The translations under genes and the position numbers were made by a program. DNA of 64,000 nucleotides, taken from contig OZ220686.1 of assembly GCA_965116435.1 (NCBI GenBank), forward strand, positions 1,302,001 to 1,366,000. The letters run 5' to 3'. The DNA is from VXPQ01 sp965116435. Its GTDB lineage: Bacteria; Bacteroidota; Rhodothermia; Rhodothermales; VXPQ01. Below the pieces are notes generated by a model. It ran no database searches. It was given only the letters and a program-made list of their open reading frames with translations, and had not been told where the DNA came from. Of the stretch, positions 25,901 through 33,004 are shown piece by piece (position 1 is the first letter of the stretch; each line of letters opens with the position of its first letter).

Positions 25901-28256
25901 AAGCGAACTGCGCGTGGTGGGCGCGGGACAGGTTATCAACCGCATTTTCTCTGGGCACCAGGGAGTGCGGACCGATCAGCACAGCGAAAACTTTACGGCC
26001 ACGTTCAATCCGCGTCTGCCCAGGGCGCTGGCGTGGTTCGATCTCCAGAATATCACCTGGAGCTCGCAATTCAGCTGGCGGAACGGTTCGGTTGGGCGAA
26101 ATACCGGCGCCTCGACAAGCAACCAGTCCGAAATACGCGGCGGCAACACGCTCCGCATACAAGACCTGTTCCGCAAAATACCGTTCTACGAAGCCATGGA
26201 GGAAGCGGAGGAGCGGTACCGGCAGGAACAGGCCGACGCGCGAACGCAGCGTCAGCAACAGCGCACCGCCGAAAAAGAGGAACGCAGGCAACAGCGGGAG
26301 GCGGCCCGGGCAGAACGAGCACGCCTGAAACAGGAAGAACAAGCACGCAAGGAAGAGGAAAAAGCCGCCCGCAACGCCGCAAAGGAAGCAGAATCCGAGG
26401 ACGCCGAAACGCAGGACGACGCCAACGAGGAAGCAATTCCCGAAGAGGAAATCCTGCCCGCGCAAGAAGAGGATATTCTGGACATAGAAGCGGACATTCA
26501 ACCGGACATTTTAGAAGGCGAAATCGAAACCACAGAAGACCCCGAAGCAATTCCCGAAGAGGAAATCCTGCCCGCGCAAGAAGAGGATATTCTGGACATA
26601 GAAGCGGACATTCAACCGGACATTCTGGAAGGCGAAATCGAAACCACAGAAGACCCCGAAGCAATTCCCGAAGAGGAAACACCGCCCGCGCAAGAGGAGG
26701 ATATTCTGGACATCGAAGCGGACATTCAACCGGACATTTTAGAAGGCGAAATCGAAACCACAGAAGAACCCGAAGCAATTCCTGAAGAGGAGGCCCCCCT
26801 CGCGCAAGAAGAGGCCACGCCGGAAGAAGAACGCACCCCGGGCTTCCTGTCCACCTTCCTGCCAAGCCCGGTGTCGCTGGCGCGCCGCACCCTGCTGGCC
26901 GCCACGGGCATCCGGGAGCTTACGATCACATACAGTTCCGGCCAGAGCAGCAATTCCAGCAATGTGGGACAGCTCATCCTGGACAATAACGGCGACGTAG
27001 TGGATGTAGACGCCCCCTACAGCCTGTTCGACGCCCTCTTCCATAACGCAGGCCCGCCACTCGGATACCGATTCGGATTCGACAGGGAATTGCCGCTCGA
27101 ACAGCGGATCGTCAGCGACCGGCTACAGGTGCAGGACGCCCTGACGGACCGGAAGCAAATACAAGGCCGCACCACGCTCAACCCCACGCAGTCCCTTCAG
27201 ATCAATCTGACCTGGAACGCCAACTGGAGCAACAGCGCCAACCGAACGTACCGCCCGGACCCCATCACCATCACCGAAACGCTCACCGGGTCGAACCGGG
27301 CTTCCGTGTGGGTCTTCGGGCCGGGCTATCTGGACCTGTTCGCCCGACAGCTCGAAACGTATCAGGAGGACGACGCCCGGGCGGAAGACCCCCGGAGCAT
27401 CGGCGACGAAAATGGCGATGGCCGCATTGTGCTCACCAACGAATCCATTGTGACTGATTTTCAGGATGCGTTTCTGTCTGGACCGGGAACCGTAGACTCC
27501 CGCGGATTCCTCCCCTTCCCCATGCCCGGATGGCAAATCACCTGGTCGGGGATCGGACAATGGCCCATCATTCGCAGCCTGGTTACGAACGCCAGCCTCC
27601 GGCATGGCTACACCTCGGACTATTCCACAGATTACCGCCGCAATGTGATTTCAAACGACTCGACCCGTGCTTTTGACCTGAGCGGACAGCAAATCGTATT
27701 CACCATCCCCACCGACGAAGTCGGAAGCATTCGGGTCAACGAGCGATTCCAACCCCTGATCGGGCTTGATCTGTCCTTCAAGGGCAACCTGCAAACAACC
27801 GTTACCTGGGAAAAGAGCACCTCGTACACGCTAAGCACCACGAACTTCGAGGTGTCGGAAAACAACAACAGCCAGATCACCGTGACGGCCAACTATTCCA
27901 GGTCCGGCATGAAACTGCCCTTCCTGAAAAAAATAAACAACCGGATCAGCTTCAGCCTAAGCATGTCGGTGGCCAACCTGAGTGACCGGCGCCTGTTGCT
28001 GCGGCGAGCGCTGACGGATTACATCGACCGGCGCGAAACATTCGTGGTCGAGGATGCGCTGGAGGGAGACAACGTATCCGTCATTTCCGCCTCGAAACGC
28101 TATACGGTGGCGCCGCGTATTTCCTATCAGATCAGCAATCGCGTCAGCACGGATTTCACGCTTCGTTACGAAAATTTCATCAGCGAAGACAGCCGGACGC
28201 CGTCCTCCACGAGCATCAACGGCGGATTCAATTTCCGGCTGAGCATCGCCAACTGA
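19917..28256 (+). CDS. sprA: Type IX secretion outer-membrane translocon SprA
   Basis: A giant outer-membrane protein of about 2779 residues, the pore of the Bacteroidota type IX secretion system. It has a signal peptide (GALVIALLLQGL ... GHAQ), then a PADTT-rich N-terminal linker. The long beta-barrel sequence typical of SprA/Sov follows, with repeated segments such as LRLQYTGYEDEIIQNIEAGNV (21 residues; given as LRLQYTGYED and IIQNIEAGN), SLFGIK, RISGEFAQLRPG and FSLSMSVANLSDRRL. A charged insertion with coiled-coil character (about 2105-2165) and three and a half acidic 38-residue repeats interrupts the barrel at about residues 2170-2305. A GTG 48 bases upstream is an alternative start. 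It exports proteins with sorting domains such as those at 603 and 33005. Confidence 0.9.
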   Translation: MKTPCLHAAGALVIALLLQGLTTQHGHAQVTPPPGEEVSAPADTTVAPTDTTVAPADTTAAPADTTAADPVTFQTIFGGAPWSPVTFDTIFGDNVWGNITFAHIFGAGAADTTDITIFRRADFYLPPAKADRRTASPVQRIRRPFFPALGNYWRHEVELDSTRQEFIVRELVGESEVRYPLVLDFDAYRERRLNAWLTDNWRIISDQQAQQRRQRSRGGLGFNIAIPGGRRSAFSTIFGASTVSLTVNGQASIQAGFEYRKSDQQVAVTGRSGRLSPEFTQDIRLGITGSIGDKLDIDIDWDTQNQFEFQNQLRLQYTGYEDEIIQNIEAGNVNLSTPSRLIRGGQSLFGIKSEFQLAGLRLTTVASQQKGQSNTLSLEGGAQSTEFDIKPTQYSDNTHYFLSYYFRNRWEDALQNPPQVFVANGFESITDIEVWKLERTTAEEENVRQAVALVDLGESQDVVRLANGYTAQVLPGIAEWRYPEATLDAELRDGDAKPQNYLASLGLGDDDFQVGKFKKLRRGTDFDFDNVLGYLSLRQRMQENEALAVSFRFRANGQTYQVGDFSSETGGASGGQNSDRLVLKLLKPVQLRQPSPEGNFNPAAWYLELRNIYRIPGRGLNPNEFELQVEYQPPGSPAATVVPELNDNRRQTLLQLLGLDRLNTDGAERPDDLFDYLANFTIKPAKGELIFPSLEPFGSHIEDIIDGLNIPESQKQARKNKYAYAGLYTQKKELAARQSQFDVYRIRGSYKGAVQDFYDLRAFSGLVEGSVVVTSGGNRLTENTDFVVDYQGSTVTIINDAYLIGGRDILIDWEENSFFNIQTKTLLGARLDYLVSDELAFGSTLFSLSQKSPIDKYRIGEEPISNTIWGLDGQLNIEPLWLTRAVDALPFIQTRAPSHIRISGEFAQLRPGANPTPAFEKSREALQDIGQDFEGDELRGISYLDDFEGFENTYSLRQAGGWRVASAPDSIGVVPDDFSGGASDSLRTNWRAVMGWYSLHQNTLQDLIGRNVECASIDNAICPVNIREVLPNKDTSGDNNPVFQPLDVYFTPHQRGPYNYTRDLRGFLENPQNTWAGMVQRLPEGYTDFSTKNIEFVEFIVKVFPEAGGRVHRDAKLFVDLGSISEDVLPNGLLNTEDGLTLASANLRDLDTWGRTASGTQNVTIDVEGQRTEDLGLDGLASYSPDDYDPLITEQAHFRDFLDALDDGISDPRYRAEAAKARLDPSGDDFFYFGANGYFENPTYYPNGASIQERFSRYFPGTEINSFEAQQELAPSLYGNRGNSRLPDTEDLNLNSAADIDNSYFQYELPLAPAVLDSLARPEHVNDYVVTETNNGWYQIRIPIRNFSRQVGNIQDFSLIESIRVWTTGHDNPVTLRFPTFELVGAQWQKSDAVSRERNLPGDMQREQTRLSVSSINNEENSNTYAPPNGTIISQVRTATATFQNAREQAMALRVENLMPGKQQAIFKTWQQEIDLLKYSNLRMFLHMHGEQGNGAPIEERDNVRFFMRLGANETNDYYEYEMPLSPSAITGENPDADAIWQTNRMVGGELVDLNSVNIKLGALNQLKVSRDDRMFPTDSVYWSDIHDVPLSPDLPEFAPPGTRLGVKGTPSLGGVNTIVIGIRNGADSTIAGVRNIRPEDMLKDVTVWVNELRVSGYDETNGWAAVGNADVKLADFATVKATWQHQTDGFGGLESTLGNREQVTISNWSVTTDVNLDKFIPERYGWTLPASAQVSNQTSTPRFSPNRGDIRLEELLTQTDRNDDLSEAEREQKKDEIIEAAQTQSVTRSYSIRLGKSGSDSRVLRNTVDGVALSFSSSDASASNPSQRQRDSQRWNSSLTYRLNVRRPRTVRPFWFFGDLPVLGPLGRLNFNYAPRAISTGATASRNFSESQDRRRDLPNAAARSLPERVEFPLRQSHALSHRRNGNVQYDPFQFLNLSYTGSTSQSLNAAGVDTVFTVIRVDTLGNESVFANTTEAEALAAGLISEDDMRFEVSELRVVGAGQVINRIFSGHQGVRTDQHSENFTATFNPRLPRALAWFDLQNITWSSQFSWRNGSVGRNTGASTSNQSEIRGGNTLRIQDLFRKIPFYEAMEEAEERYRQEQADARTQRQQQRTAEKEERRQQREAARAERARLKQEEQARKEEEKAARNAAKEAESEDAETQDDANEEAIPEEEILPAQEEDILDIEADIQPDILEGEIETTEDPEAIPEEEILPAQEEDILDIEADIQPDILEGEIETTEDPEAIPEEETPPAQEEDILDIEADIQPDILEGEIETTEEPEAIPEEEAPLAQEEATPEEERTPGFLSTFLPSPVSLARRTLLAATGIRELTITYSSGQSSNSSNVGQLILDNNGDVVDVDAPYSLFDALFHNAGPPLGYRFGFDRELPLEQRIVSDRLQVQDALTDRKQIQGRTTLNPTQSLQINLTWNANWSNSANRTYRPDPITITETLTGSNRASVWVFGPGYLDLFARQLETYQEDDARAEDPRSIGDENGDGRIVLTNESIVTDFQDAFLSGPGTVDSRGFLPFPMPGWQITWSGIGQWPIIRSLVTNASLRHGYTSDYSTDYRRNVISNDSTRAFDLSGQQIVFTIPTDEVGSIRVNERFQPLIGLDLSFKGNLQTTVTWEKSTSYTLSTTNFEVSENNNSQITVTANYSRSGMKLPFLKKINNRISFSLSMSVANLSDRRLLLRRALTDYIDRRETFVVEDALEGDNVSVISASKRYTVAPRISYQISNRVSTDFTLRYENFISEDSRTPSSTSINGGFNFRLSIAN
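26430..26815 (+). repeat. 114-bp tandem repeat inside sprA (38-residue acidic unit)
   Basis: Units start at 26430, 26544, 26658 and 26772 (partial), exactly 114 bp apart. Each encodes EAIPEEE ... AQEEDILDIEADIQPDI ... EGEIETTE. The copies are nearly identical at the DNA level, which suggests recent expansion or gene conversion. The unit keeps the reading frame. The array follows a Gln/Glu/Arg/Lys-rich segment and interrupts the C-terminal part of the barrel sequence. Confidence 0.95.
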
Positions 28257-28298
28257 CCCGAATGCAACCCCATCCAAAGGCATAGAGGGCCCTGTCGT

Positions 28299-29057
28299 AT
28301 GAGCGCATCCAGATTCGTTATGGTCTGCGACGTCGGACAGCTGGATTACCGGCCCGCCTGGGTATTGCAGCAGCGTATCCAGCAGCGACTCATTGCGGCG
28401 AAGCGGCGCACGCCCCCGGAAATGCTCCCGCATGTGTTTCTATTCGTCGAACACCCGCCCGTCTACACGATCGGGAAAAGCGGGAATCGGCAAAACCTGC
28501 TGGTCTCCGAAGACATGCTCCGACAGCGCGGCGCCGAATTCATCGAAATAGACCGCGGCGGAGACATTACCTGGCATGGACCGGGACAAATCGTAGGCTA
28601 CCCGATTCTGGACCTGGAGCGGTTCGTGGCGGACATACACCAGTACCTGCGCCTGATCGAACAAACCATCATGAACGTGTGCGCAGCATACGGCGTACGA
28701 GGCAGCCGCATTGCCGGACGCACCGGCGTCTGGATCGACGCAGATTCCCCGACAAGCCCGGGGCGCGAAACGGCCCGCAAGATATGCGCTATGGGCATAC
28801 GGTGCAGTCGATGGGTCACCATGCACGGGTTTGCGCTCAATGTACACCCCGATCTGCACTGGTTTTCGCACATCGTGCCCTGTGGCATTGCAGACGCCAA
28901 CGTAACATCCCTGGCGAAAGAAACGGGCGCCCCCGTCGCCCTGCAGGACGTGAAGGAACACATCGTCCAGCACTTCGGGGACCTGTTCGAAGCGCAGGTC
29001 CGCCATGTCCGCGGTATCGCCGCGAACGAATTTCTCGCCGATTTTCTGGACAAGTAA
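28299..29057 (+). CDS. lipB: Octanoyltransferase LipB
   Basis: A 252-residue enzyme that transfers octanoyl groups from acyl carrier protein to lipoyl domains of 2-oxoacid dehydrogenases and GcvH. The signature RGGDITWHGPGQIVGYPILD (86-105) is present. The catalytic Lys161 (ARKICAMGIRCSRWVTMHG) and acyl-accepting Cys195 (FSHIVPCGIAD) are intact. Length fits the family. It stands 42 bases after sprA, with a possibly shared transcript. Confidence 0.95.
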   Translation: MSASRFVMVCDVGQLDYRPAWVLQQRIQQRLIAAKRRTPPEMLPHVFLFVEHPPVYTIGKSGNRQNLLVSEDMLRQRGAEFIEIDRGGDITWHGPGQIVGYPILDLERFVADIHQYLRLIEQTIMNVCAAYGVRGSRIAGRTGVWIDADSPTSPGRETARKICAMGIRCSRWVTMHGFALNVHPDLHWFSHIVPCGIADANVTSLAKETGAPVALQDVKEHIVQHFGDLFEAQVRHVRGIAANEFLADFLDK

Positions 29058-29150
29058 CGCTTTCGCAGCGCGGCATGGGATCCTCTGCGCACGATCCGGG
29101 TACCCGCGCTACATTTCGCAAAACATCCCCACGCGCACTTTCCCGAAACG

Positions 29151-29516
29151 ATGGCTGCAAGCAAACCCCTCGACCTTGAACAGTTCAGCCGCATGCTGAT
29201 TGCAGAGACCCTTTTCTACGACGACGAATACGGCGCCCTCGGTTGCCTCAGCCTGATTGATCCCCGCAAAAAACGGGAGCGCTTTATCGCGTCGTTCATG
29301 CCCGAAGACGGCGCATTCGCCATCGAGGAGGCCACCTCCTGGGAGCGAGACGGAACAGGCGAGGAGGCCCTCGGCTACGAACTGGCTGCGGACAGCAAGG
29401 AGAATGCTTCCTTCCAGACGCCCGAGGAAATTGCAGGCGCCCTGCTGAAGCTGGCGAAGCGACACAACCTCTTGCCCAGCGTCACGATCCTCTTCGAAGA
29501 GGACGAAATCGCCTAA
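29151..29516 (+). CDS. Small conserved-looking protein of unknown function
   Basis: A 121-residue acidic, soluble protein with no signal peptide or membrane segment. It has SLIDPRKKRERFIASFMP and TPEEIAGALLKLAKRHNLLP; the latter is a helical stretch. No family is recognised. It lies 94 bases after lipB. Its TAA stop is immediately followed by a 253-bp repeat element and seems to be part of the target duplication. Coding is supported by codon use like its neighbours and a proper ATG, but not by homology. Confidence 0.6.
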   Translation: MAASKPLDLEQFSRMLIAETLFYDDEYGALGCLSLIDPRKKRERFIASFMPEDGAFAIEEATSWERDGTGEEALGYELAADSKENASFQTPEEIAGALLKLAKRHNLLPSVTILFEEDEIA

Positions 29517-29769
29517 GGATGCTCTGATTAAGTCCGCGAAGATCAGAGGCAGCGAGGAGTGGGCTGGCAAGGAATGACGAAGCAGCGTGGCAGGCCCCAC
29601 GTAATGAGGAATGACGCAGCCAGCGCGCTCCTCGATGCCTCCCGAAGGGCGCTTCACGACACCGACGACGCAAAACGCCGTGTTTTCCGATGATTTTAAC
29701 GATGGAATCATTACAAACCCTACTTGCGTACGTGAAGCGCTGATCGAAGTGGATTTGATCAGTGCATCC
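29517..29769. mobile_element. 253-bp MITE-like element, copy 1
   Basis: It begins GGATGC directly after the TAA stop of the upstream gene and ends GCATCC. The two 30-bp ends are imperfect terminal inverted repeats (23 of 30 by hand count), and each can fold into its own hairpin (CTGAT ... GATCAG). Inside, GCGCTTCACG (29649-29658) pairs with CGTGAAGCGC (29731-29740) around a smaller ATGATT/AATCAT stem. The flanks are CTAA on the left and TTAA on the right. About 96% identical by hand count to copy 2. No transposase is encoded. Confidence 0.85.
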
Positions 29770-29819
29770 TTAAGTCCGCAACAGCCCGGATTCGTTTTCG
29801 GGAAAAATGTTCGCGCGAC

Positions 29820-30242
29820 TTATCCCGCGGCGCCCGACATGCGCGAGCCGTCGTCGGGCGACAGTCCGGCAGCGTCCACCCGTTGCGTCGGGGCGTCGCC
29901 CCACAACCTTTCCAGGCCATAAAACGCGCGCTTGTCCGGACTGAATACATGCGCCACCACATCTACGTAATCCAGCAGCACCCATTGCCACGCATCGGCG
30001 CCTTCCATATGCCACGGTTTCTCGTCGCATTGCGTGCGCACCCGCGCTTTTATTTCCTCGGCGACCGCTTTGATTTGCAGTTCTGAGTCTCCAGTGCCTA
30101 TCACAAAATAATCGACGAAGCCGGCGACTTCCCGCATATCCAGTACGGTAACGTCCCGGGCCTTCTTGTCCAGCATAGCCTCCACGACATGCGCCACCAG
30201 CGCAGGCGAAGCGTCCAACTTTTTCTCACTTCCTGATTTCAC
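29820..30242 (-). CDS. rsfS: Ribosomal silencing factor RsfS (Iojap family)
   Basis: The protein binds uL14 on the 50S subunit and blocks subunit joining when nutrients are short. Iojap-family sequence is clear: LDKKARDVTVLDMRE, DYFVIGTGDSELQIKAVA, PWHMEGADAWQWVLLDYVDVVAHVF and YGLERLW. The start is uncertain. The in-frame GTG at 30242 lies within a 13-bp tandem repeat that also holds the upstream gene's stop and has AAAGGG about ten bases before it. That gives 140 residues, slightly long for the family because of the C-terminus after LWGDA. It follows the LytR_C gene on the same strand. Confidence 0.9.
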   Translation of the reverse strand: MKSGSEKKLDASPALVAHVVEAMLDKKARDVTVLDMREVAGFVDYFVIGTGDSELQIKAVAEEIKARVRTQCDEKPWHMEGADAWQWVLLDYVDVVAHVFSPDKRAFYGLERLWGDAPTQRVDAAGLSPDDGSRMSGAAG

Positions 30243-30278
30243 TTCCTGATTTCCCTTTCTGATTTCACTTCCTGAACG
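30227..30278 (-). repeat. 13-bp tandem repeat spanning the lytR_C stop and rsfS start
   Basis: Four exact-length units (30227, 30240, 30253 and 30266; plus-strand consensus CACTTCCTGATTT). Read on the minus strand each unit supplies an AGGAAGTG-like string. One copy provides the TGA that ends the LytR_C gene and another an in-frame GTG for rsfS. The unit is not a multiple of three, so a copy change would shift frames at this junction. Confidence 0.85.
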
Positions 30279-30687
30279 GATGCAACGTTTCGTAATCCAG
30301 GCCAATCACCACCGAAGCATCCAGAAAATACTCCGGGCGAATATCCTGTTCAACCTGCTGGACGCCCAATGCCTCGGCCACCTTGCGCGCCGTTTCCATA
30401 TCCCCGACCCGGTCGATCACCATGGACCGCGCCACGCCCATGGCTTCGTAATCGCCCGTCTCCACCACGTCATAGCCGCGCTCGCGCAGAAATACCGCCA
30501 TGGCGCCCGCCAGTCCGTCCACGCCGCATCCGTTGCGGACCTCGACCTGTACAATGTCCCGGGGGATTTTTTCGTCCCGATCCGGCAACGTGGCCACGCG
30601 CGTCACGAAACCGTAGGCAAGCACAAAAGCAACGAAACCCAGCGCCGCAATGGCCGCCCCCATGAAACGATGCTTCCAGCGAGCCAT
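30265..30687 (-). CDS. LytR C-terminal domain protein
   Basis: A 140-residue protein with one N-terminal membrane helix (AAIAALGFVAFVLAYGFV) and an extracytoplasmic LytR_C domain. The domain signature VQVEVRNGCGVDGLA is followed by FLRERGYDVVETGDY and the closing DASVVIGLDY. In LytR-CpsA-Psr proteins this domain follows the catalytic part; here it stands alone, as in many Bacteroidota. Function unknown, presumably envelope-related. The start at 30687 (MARWKH) is chosen over an ATG nine bases upstream. It sits between a secreted unknown and rsfS. Confidence 0.8.
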   Translation of the reverse strand: MARWKHRFMGAAIAALGFVAFVLAYGFVTRVATLPDRDEKIPRDIVQVEVRNGCGVDGLAGAMAVFLRERGYDVVETGDYEAMGVARSMVIDRVGDMETARKVAEALGVQQVEQDIRPEYFLDASVVIGLDYETLHPFRK

Positions 30688-30724
30688 ACGCGGCAAGGAG
30701 GGTTCGGAAACGCTGGCGCCTTGC

Positions 30725-31312
30725 CTACCGAAGCGTATCGTTCCAGAAAAGATCGTCGGCGGATCCCACGCGCATATGCATCATGCTCCCGCCATAATAC
30801 GGTCGGTACCCGAAGGCCGGGCCATACCTGCCGTACCCGCCATAGCCATACGGACTCATGTACCCGCCATACGGGCTTTGCCGGACGGAAAAATGCAATT
30901 GCACCTTGTCGGAAGGACGATAGGCAATCTCCGCATTGCGCAACAGGAACCGGCCTTGCATGCCCTCCGAGGCGCCCAGCATATTCGCTCCTCCAAAGGG
31001 CGAAAAGGCATACGCCAGATCCACCCGGCCCGCCAGTTTGCTGTTGAACTGGAAGCGCATGGTGTTCGTGTACATGCCGAGCGACGCGTTCGCGCCGCCA
31101 AAGGAGCCGAAGGACATTTCGTACGAATGGCCCATCCGGAAATGCTGCGGGCTAAAAAGCCGGTTCAACGAGAACGTCGCGCCGGACGAAGCATCGTACA
31201 GGCGGGACTGCACTTGCTGATTGCGCACGTCTTGCCGATACTGGCCCTGCGCAGGCATAGCGACGCAAAAAAACACGACCAGCCAAAGATGAAACAGCCT
31301 GTTTCGCATCAT
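30725..31312 (-). CDS. Secreted protein of unknown function, Gly/Tyr-rich C-terminus
   Basis: A 195-residue protein with a clear signal peptide (HLWLVVFFCVAMPAQGQ). The middle has alternating, beta-like segments (FSLNRLFSP, GMYTNTMRFQFNSKLAG, RFLLRNAEIAYRP, VQLHFSVRQ) that suggest an outer-membrane or surface protein. The C-terminal third has repeated GGY/YGYGGYGRYG. No family is recognised. It begins the minus-strand set with the LytR_C gene and rsfS and is divergent from tsaD, with a 200-bp promoter region between (31313-31512). Confidence 0.65.
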   Translation of the reverse strand: MMRNRLFHLWLVVFFCVAMPAQGQYRQDVRNQQVQSRLYDASSGATFSLNRLFSPQHFRMGHSYEMSFGSFGGANASLGMYTNTMRFQFNSKLAGRVDLAYAFSPFGGANMLGASEGMQGRFLLRNAEIAYRPSDKVQLHFSVRQSPYGGYMSPYGYGGYGRYGPAFGYRPYYGGSMMHMRVGSADDLFWNDTLR

Positions 31313-31512
31313 AAGGAATACGGTTTGGAGCGCCGCATCGGGCGCTGCTTGGCGAATACGATGGAAATACCGGGAAGGCAGAATACGGAAACCCCCGTTA
31401 TATTCCTATAATAGCCTTTGCGGAATTGTTTGTCAAGCCCAATCGACAATTCCCGCACACGGAGTATCCATTAGAATATCCTTAACGCCGCATCCCCGCA
31501 ACTATTGCGCCC

Positions 31513-32541
31513 GTGTCGAACGATTCCATCATACTGGGTATCGAAAGTTCCTGCGACGATACCGCCGCCGCCGTGATAGCCAACGGCAAGGTGCTATCCA
31601 GCGAAATGGCGTCGCAGCAGGAGCATGCCCGATTCGGCGGGGTGGTGCCCGAGCTGGCCTCGCGCGCACACCAGCGCCGCATCGTCCCCGTGGTGCGCGC
31701 AGCCCTTCGCAAGGCCCATGCGGAGCCGTCCGATCTCACCGCCGTGGCGGTAACCCGCGGGCCGGGCCTGGCCGGATCGTTGCTCGTCGGACTCGGCTTT
31801 GCCCGAGCGTACGCATTCGGACTGGGCGTTCCCGTCGTGGGGATAAATCATCTCGAAGGACACATCTTTTCTGCATCCATCGGCCAGGAACTGCCGCAAG
31901 GCCCCTCGCTATGCCTGATCGTGTCCGGCGGGCACACGCAACTCGTGCTCGTGGAAGAGGGGTTGGCGCTTCGCACCCTCGGCGCAACCCGCGACGACGC
32001 CGCAGGAGAAGCCTTCGACAAGGTCGCCCGCCTCCTTGACCTCGGCTATCCGGGCGGTCCCGCCATAGACCGCCTTGCGGCGCAAGGGGATCCGAATTTT
32101 CATCGCTTTCCCCGCGCCCGCCTCGCCGGATACGATTTTTCGTTCAGCGGACTTAAAACGTCCGTGCTGTACTACCTGAACGGATTGGGCGAACAAAAAC
32201 GGGCCGCGCTCCTGCAACAGCGCTTGCCCGACCTATGCGCCGCGTTCCAGGAAGCCGCCGTAGATATGCTGATCGACGCCCTGCGCCGGGCTATGGAGGA
32301 AACCGGCGTCCGCGACGTACATATTGTCGGGGGCGTTTCCGCCAACACCCGCCTGAGGCAACGAGCCGAAACGCTGGGCAAGGCATGCGGCGTACGCATG
32401 CGCATGCCCTTGCCTGCCTATTGCATAGACAATGCCGCCATGATCGCCTTTGCCGCGCATATCCGGCTTGCCGCCGGGCGAACGGACGCCGCGGAGAACC
32501 CGGTCATGGAACCGAACCTTCCCCTTGCAACGTTTCCGTAG
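31513..32541 (+). CDS. tsaD: tRNA N6-adenosine threonylcarbamoyltransferase TsaD
   Basis: The 342-residue ASKHA-fold enzyme forms t6A37 in ANN-decoding tRNAs together with TsaB and TsaE. The N-terminus is ILGIESSCDDT. Iron-binding histidines are H113 and H117 in NHLEGH. It has SGGHTQLV and GATRDDAAGEAFDKVAR, and the C-terminal VGGVSANTRLR with DNAAMIAFAA. The start codon is GTG at 31513, which begins the conserved sequence. Preceded by the divergent promoter region and followed by a chorismate mutase gene 57 bases downstream. Confidence 0.95.
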   Translation: MSNDSIILGIESSCDDTAAAVIANGKVLSSEMASQQEHARFGGVVPELASRAHQRRIVPVVRAALRKAHAEPSDLTAVAVTRGPGLAGSLLVGLGFARAYAFGLGVPVVGINHLEGHIFSASIGQELPQGPSLCLIVSGGHTQLVLVEEGLALRTLGATRDDAAGEAFDKVARLLDLGYPGGPAIDRLAAQGDPNFHRFPRARLAGYDFSFSGLKTSVLYYLNGLGEQKRAALLQQRLPDLCAAFQEAAVDMLIDALRRAMEETGVRDVHIVGGVSANTRLRQRAETLGKACGVRMRMPLPAYCIDNAAMIAFAAHIRLAAGRTDAAENPVMEPNLPLATFP

Positions 32542-32598
32542 CGCGGGACCGCGCAAACCCAACCTTTCCCAGCATTTCCCCCAACCGAAGTACGCTCC

Positions 32599-32988
32599 AT
32601 GCCCTCTGGATCGAAGCCGCCGGAAGACCTGCTGCAGGCCATGCAGGACCTGATGGACCATCTTGCCGAGGAAGCTCCCGCCACGCCGGCGCATCCGTCC
32701 GAAAGCGACATGACGCCCTGGCGGAAACGCATAGATATTCTGGACCGCATCATGCTGCTTTTGATGAACGAGCGGGTGGATTGCGCGAACGTCATCGGCG
32801 CAATAAAGAAAAAAATGGGCTGGCCGGTCTACATGCCGGAACGGGAAGCCGAGGTCATCCGCAATGTAATCGCCGGAAACGAGGGGCCCTTGTCCGACGC
32901 CGCCGTACGCAGGCTGTTCGAGCGGGTTATCGACGAAACCCGCTCCAACGAGCGCCACAAGTACAACAACCGGGACGAAAAAGAATAG
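32599..32988 (+). CDS. Chorismate mutase type II (AroQ-fold) domain protein
   Basis: A 129-residue single-domain protein. The all-helical chorismate mutase pattern is visible: R-x-x-ID-x-LD-x-x-x-LL-x-x-NER near residues 42-60, then VIGAIKKKMGWPVYMPERE (the basic Lys and the Arg-Glu pair expected at the active site), and a third helix VRRLFERVIDETRSNE. It would convert chorismate to prephenate for Phe/Tyr synthesis. The first 35 residues are a variable extension. It converges on the metallopeptidase gene with a 16-base gap. Confidence 0.85.
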   Translation: MPSGSKPPEDLLQAMQDLMDHLAEEAPATPAHPSESDMTPWRKRIDILDRIMLLLMNERVDCANVIGAIKKKMGWPVYMPEREAEVIRNVIAGNEGPLSDAAVRRLFERVIDETRSNERHKYNNRDEKE

Positions 32989-33004
32989 AGGATGCGATTC
33001 CCGG

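Noticed and set aside
29517..29769. Small protein encoded within the 253-bp element
   Set aside because: Frames of about 50 codons are shared by the copies on both strands, but sequence identity alone explains this. There are no synonymous-type changes to support coding.
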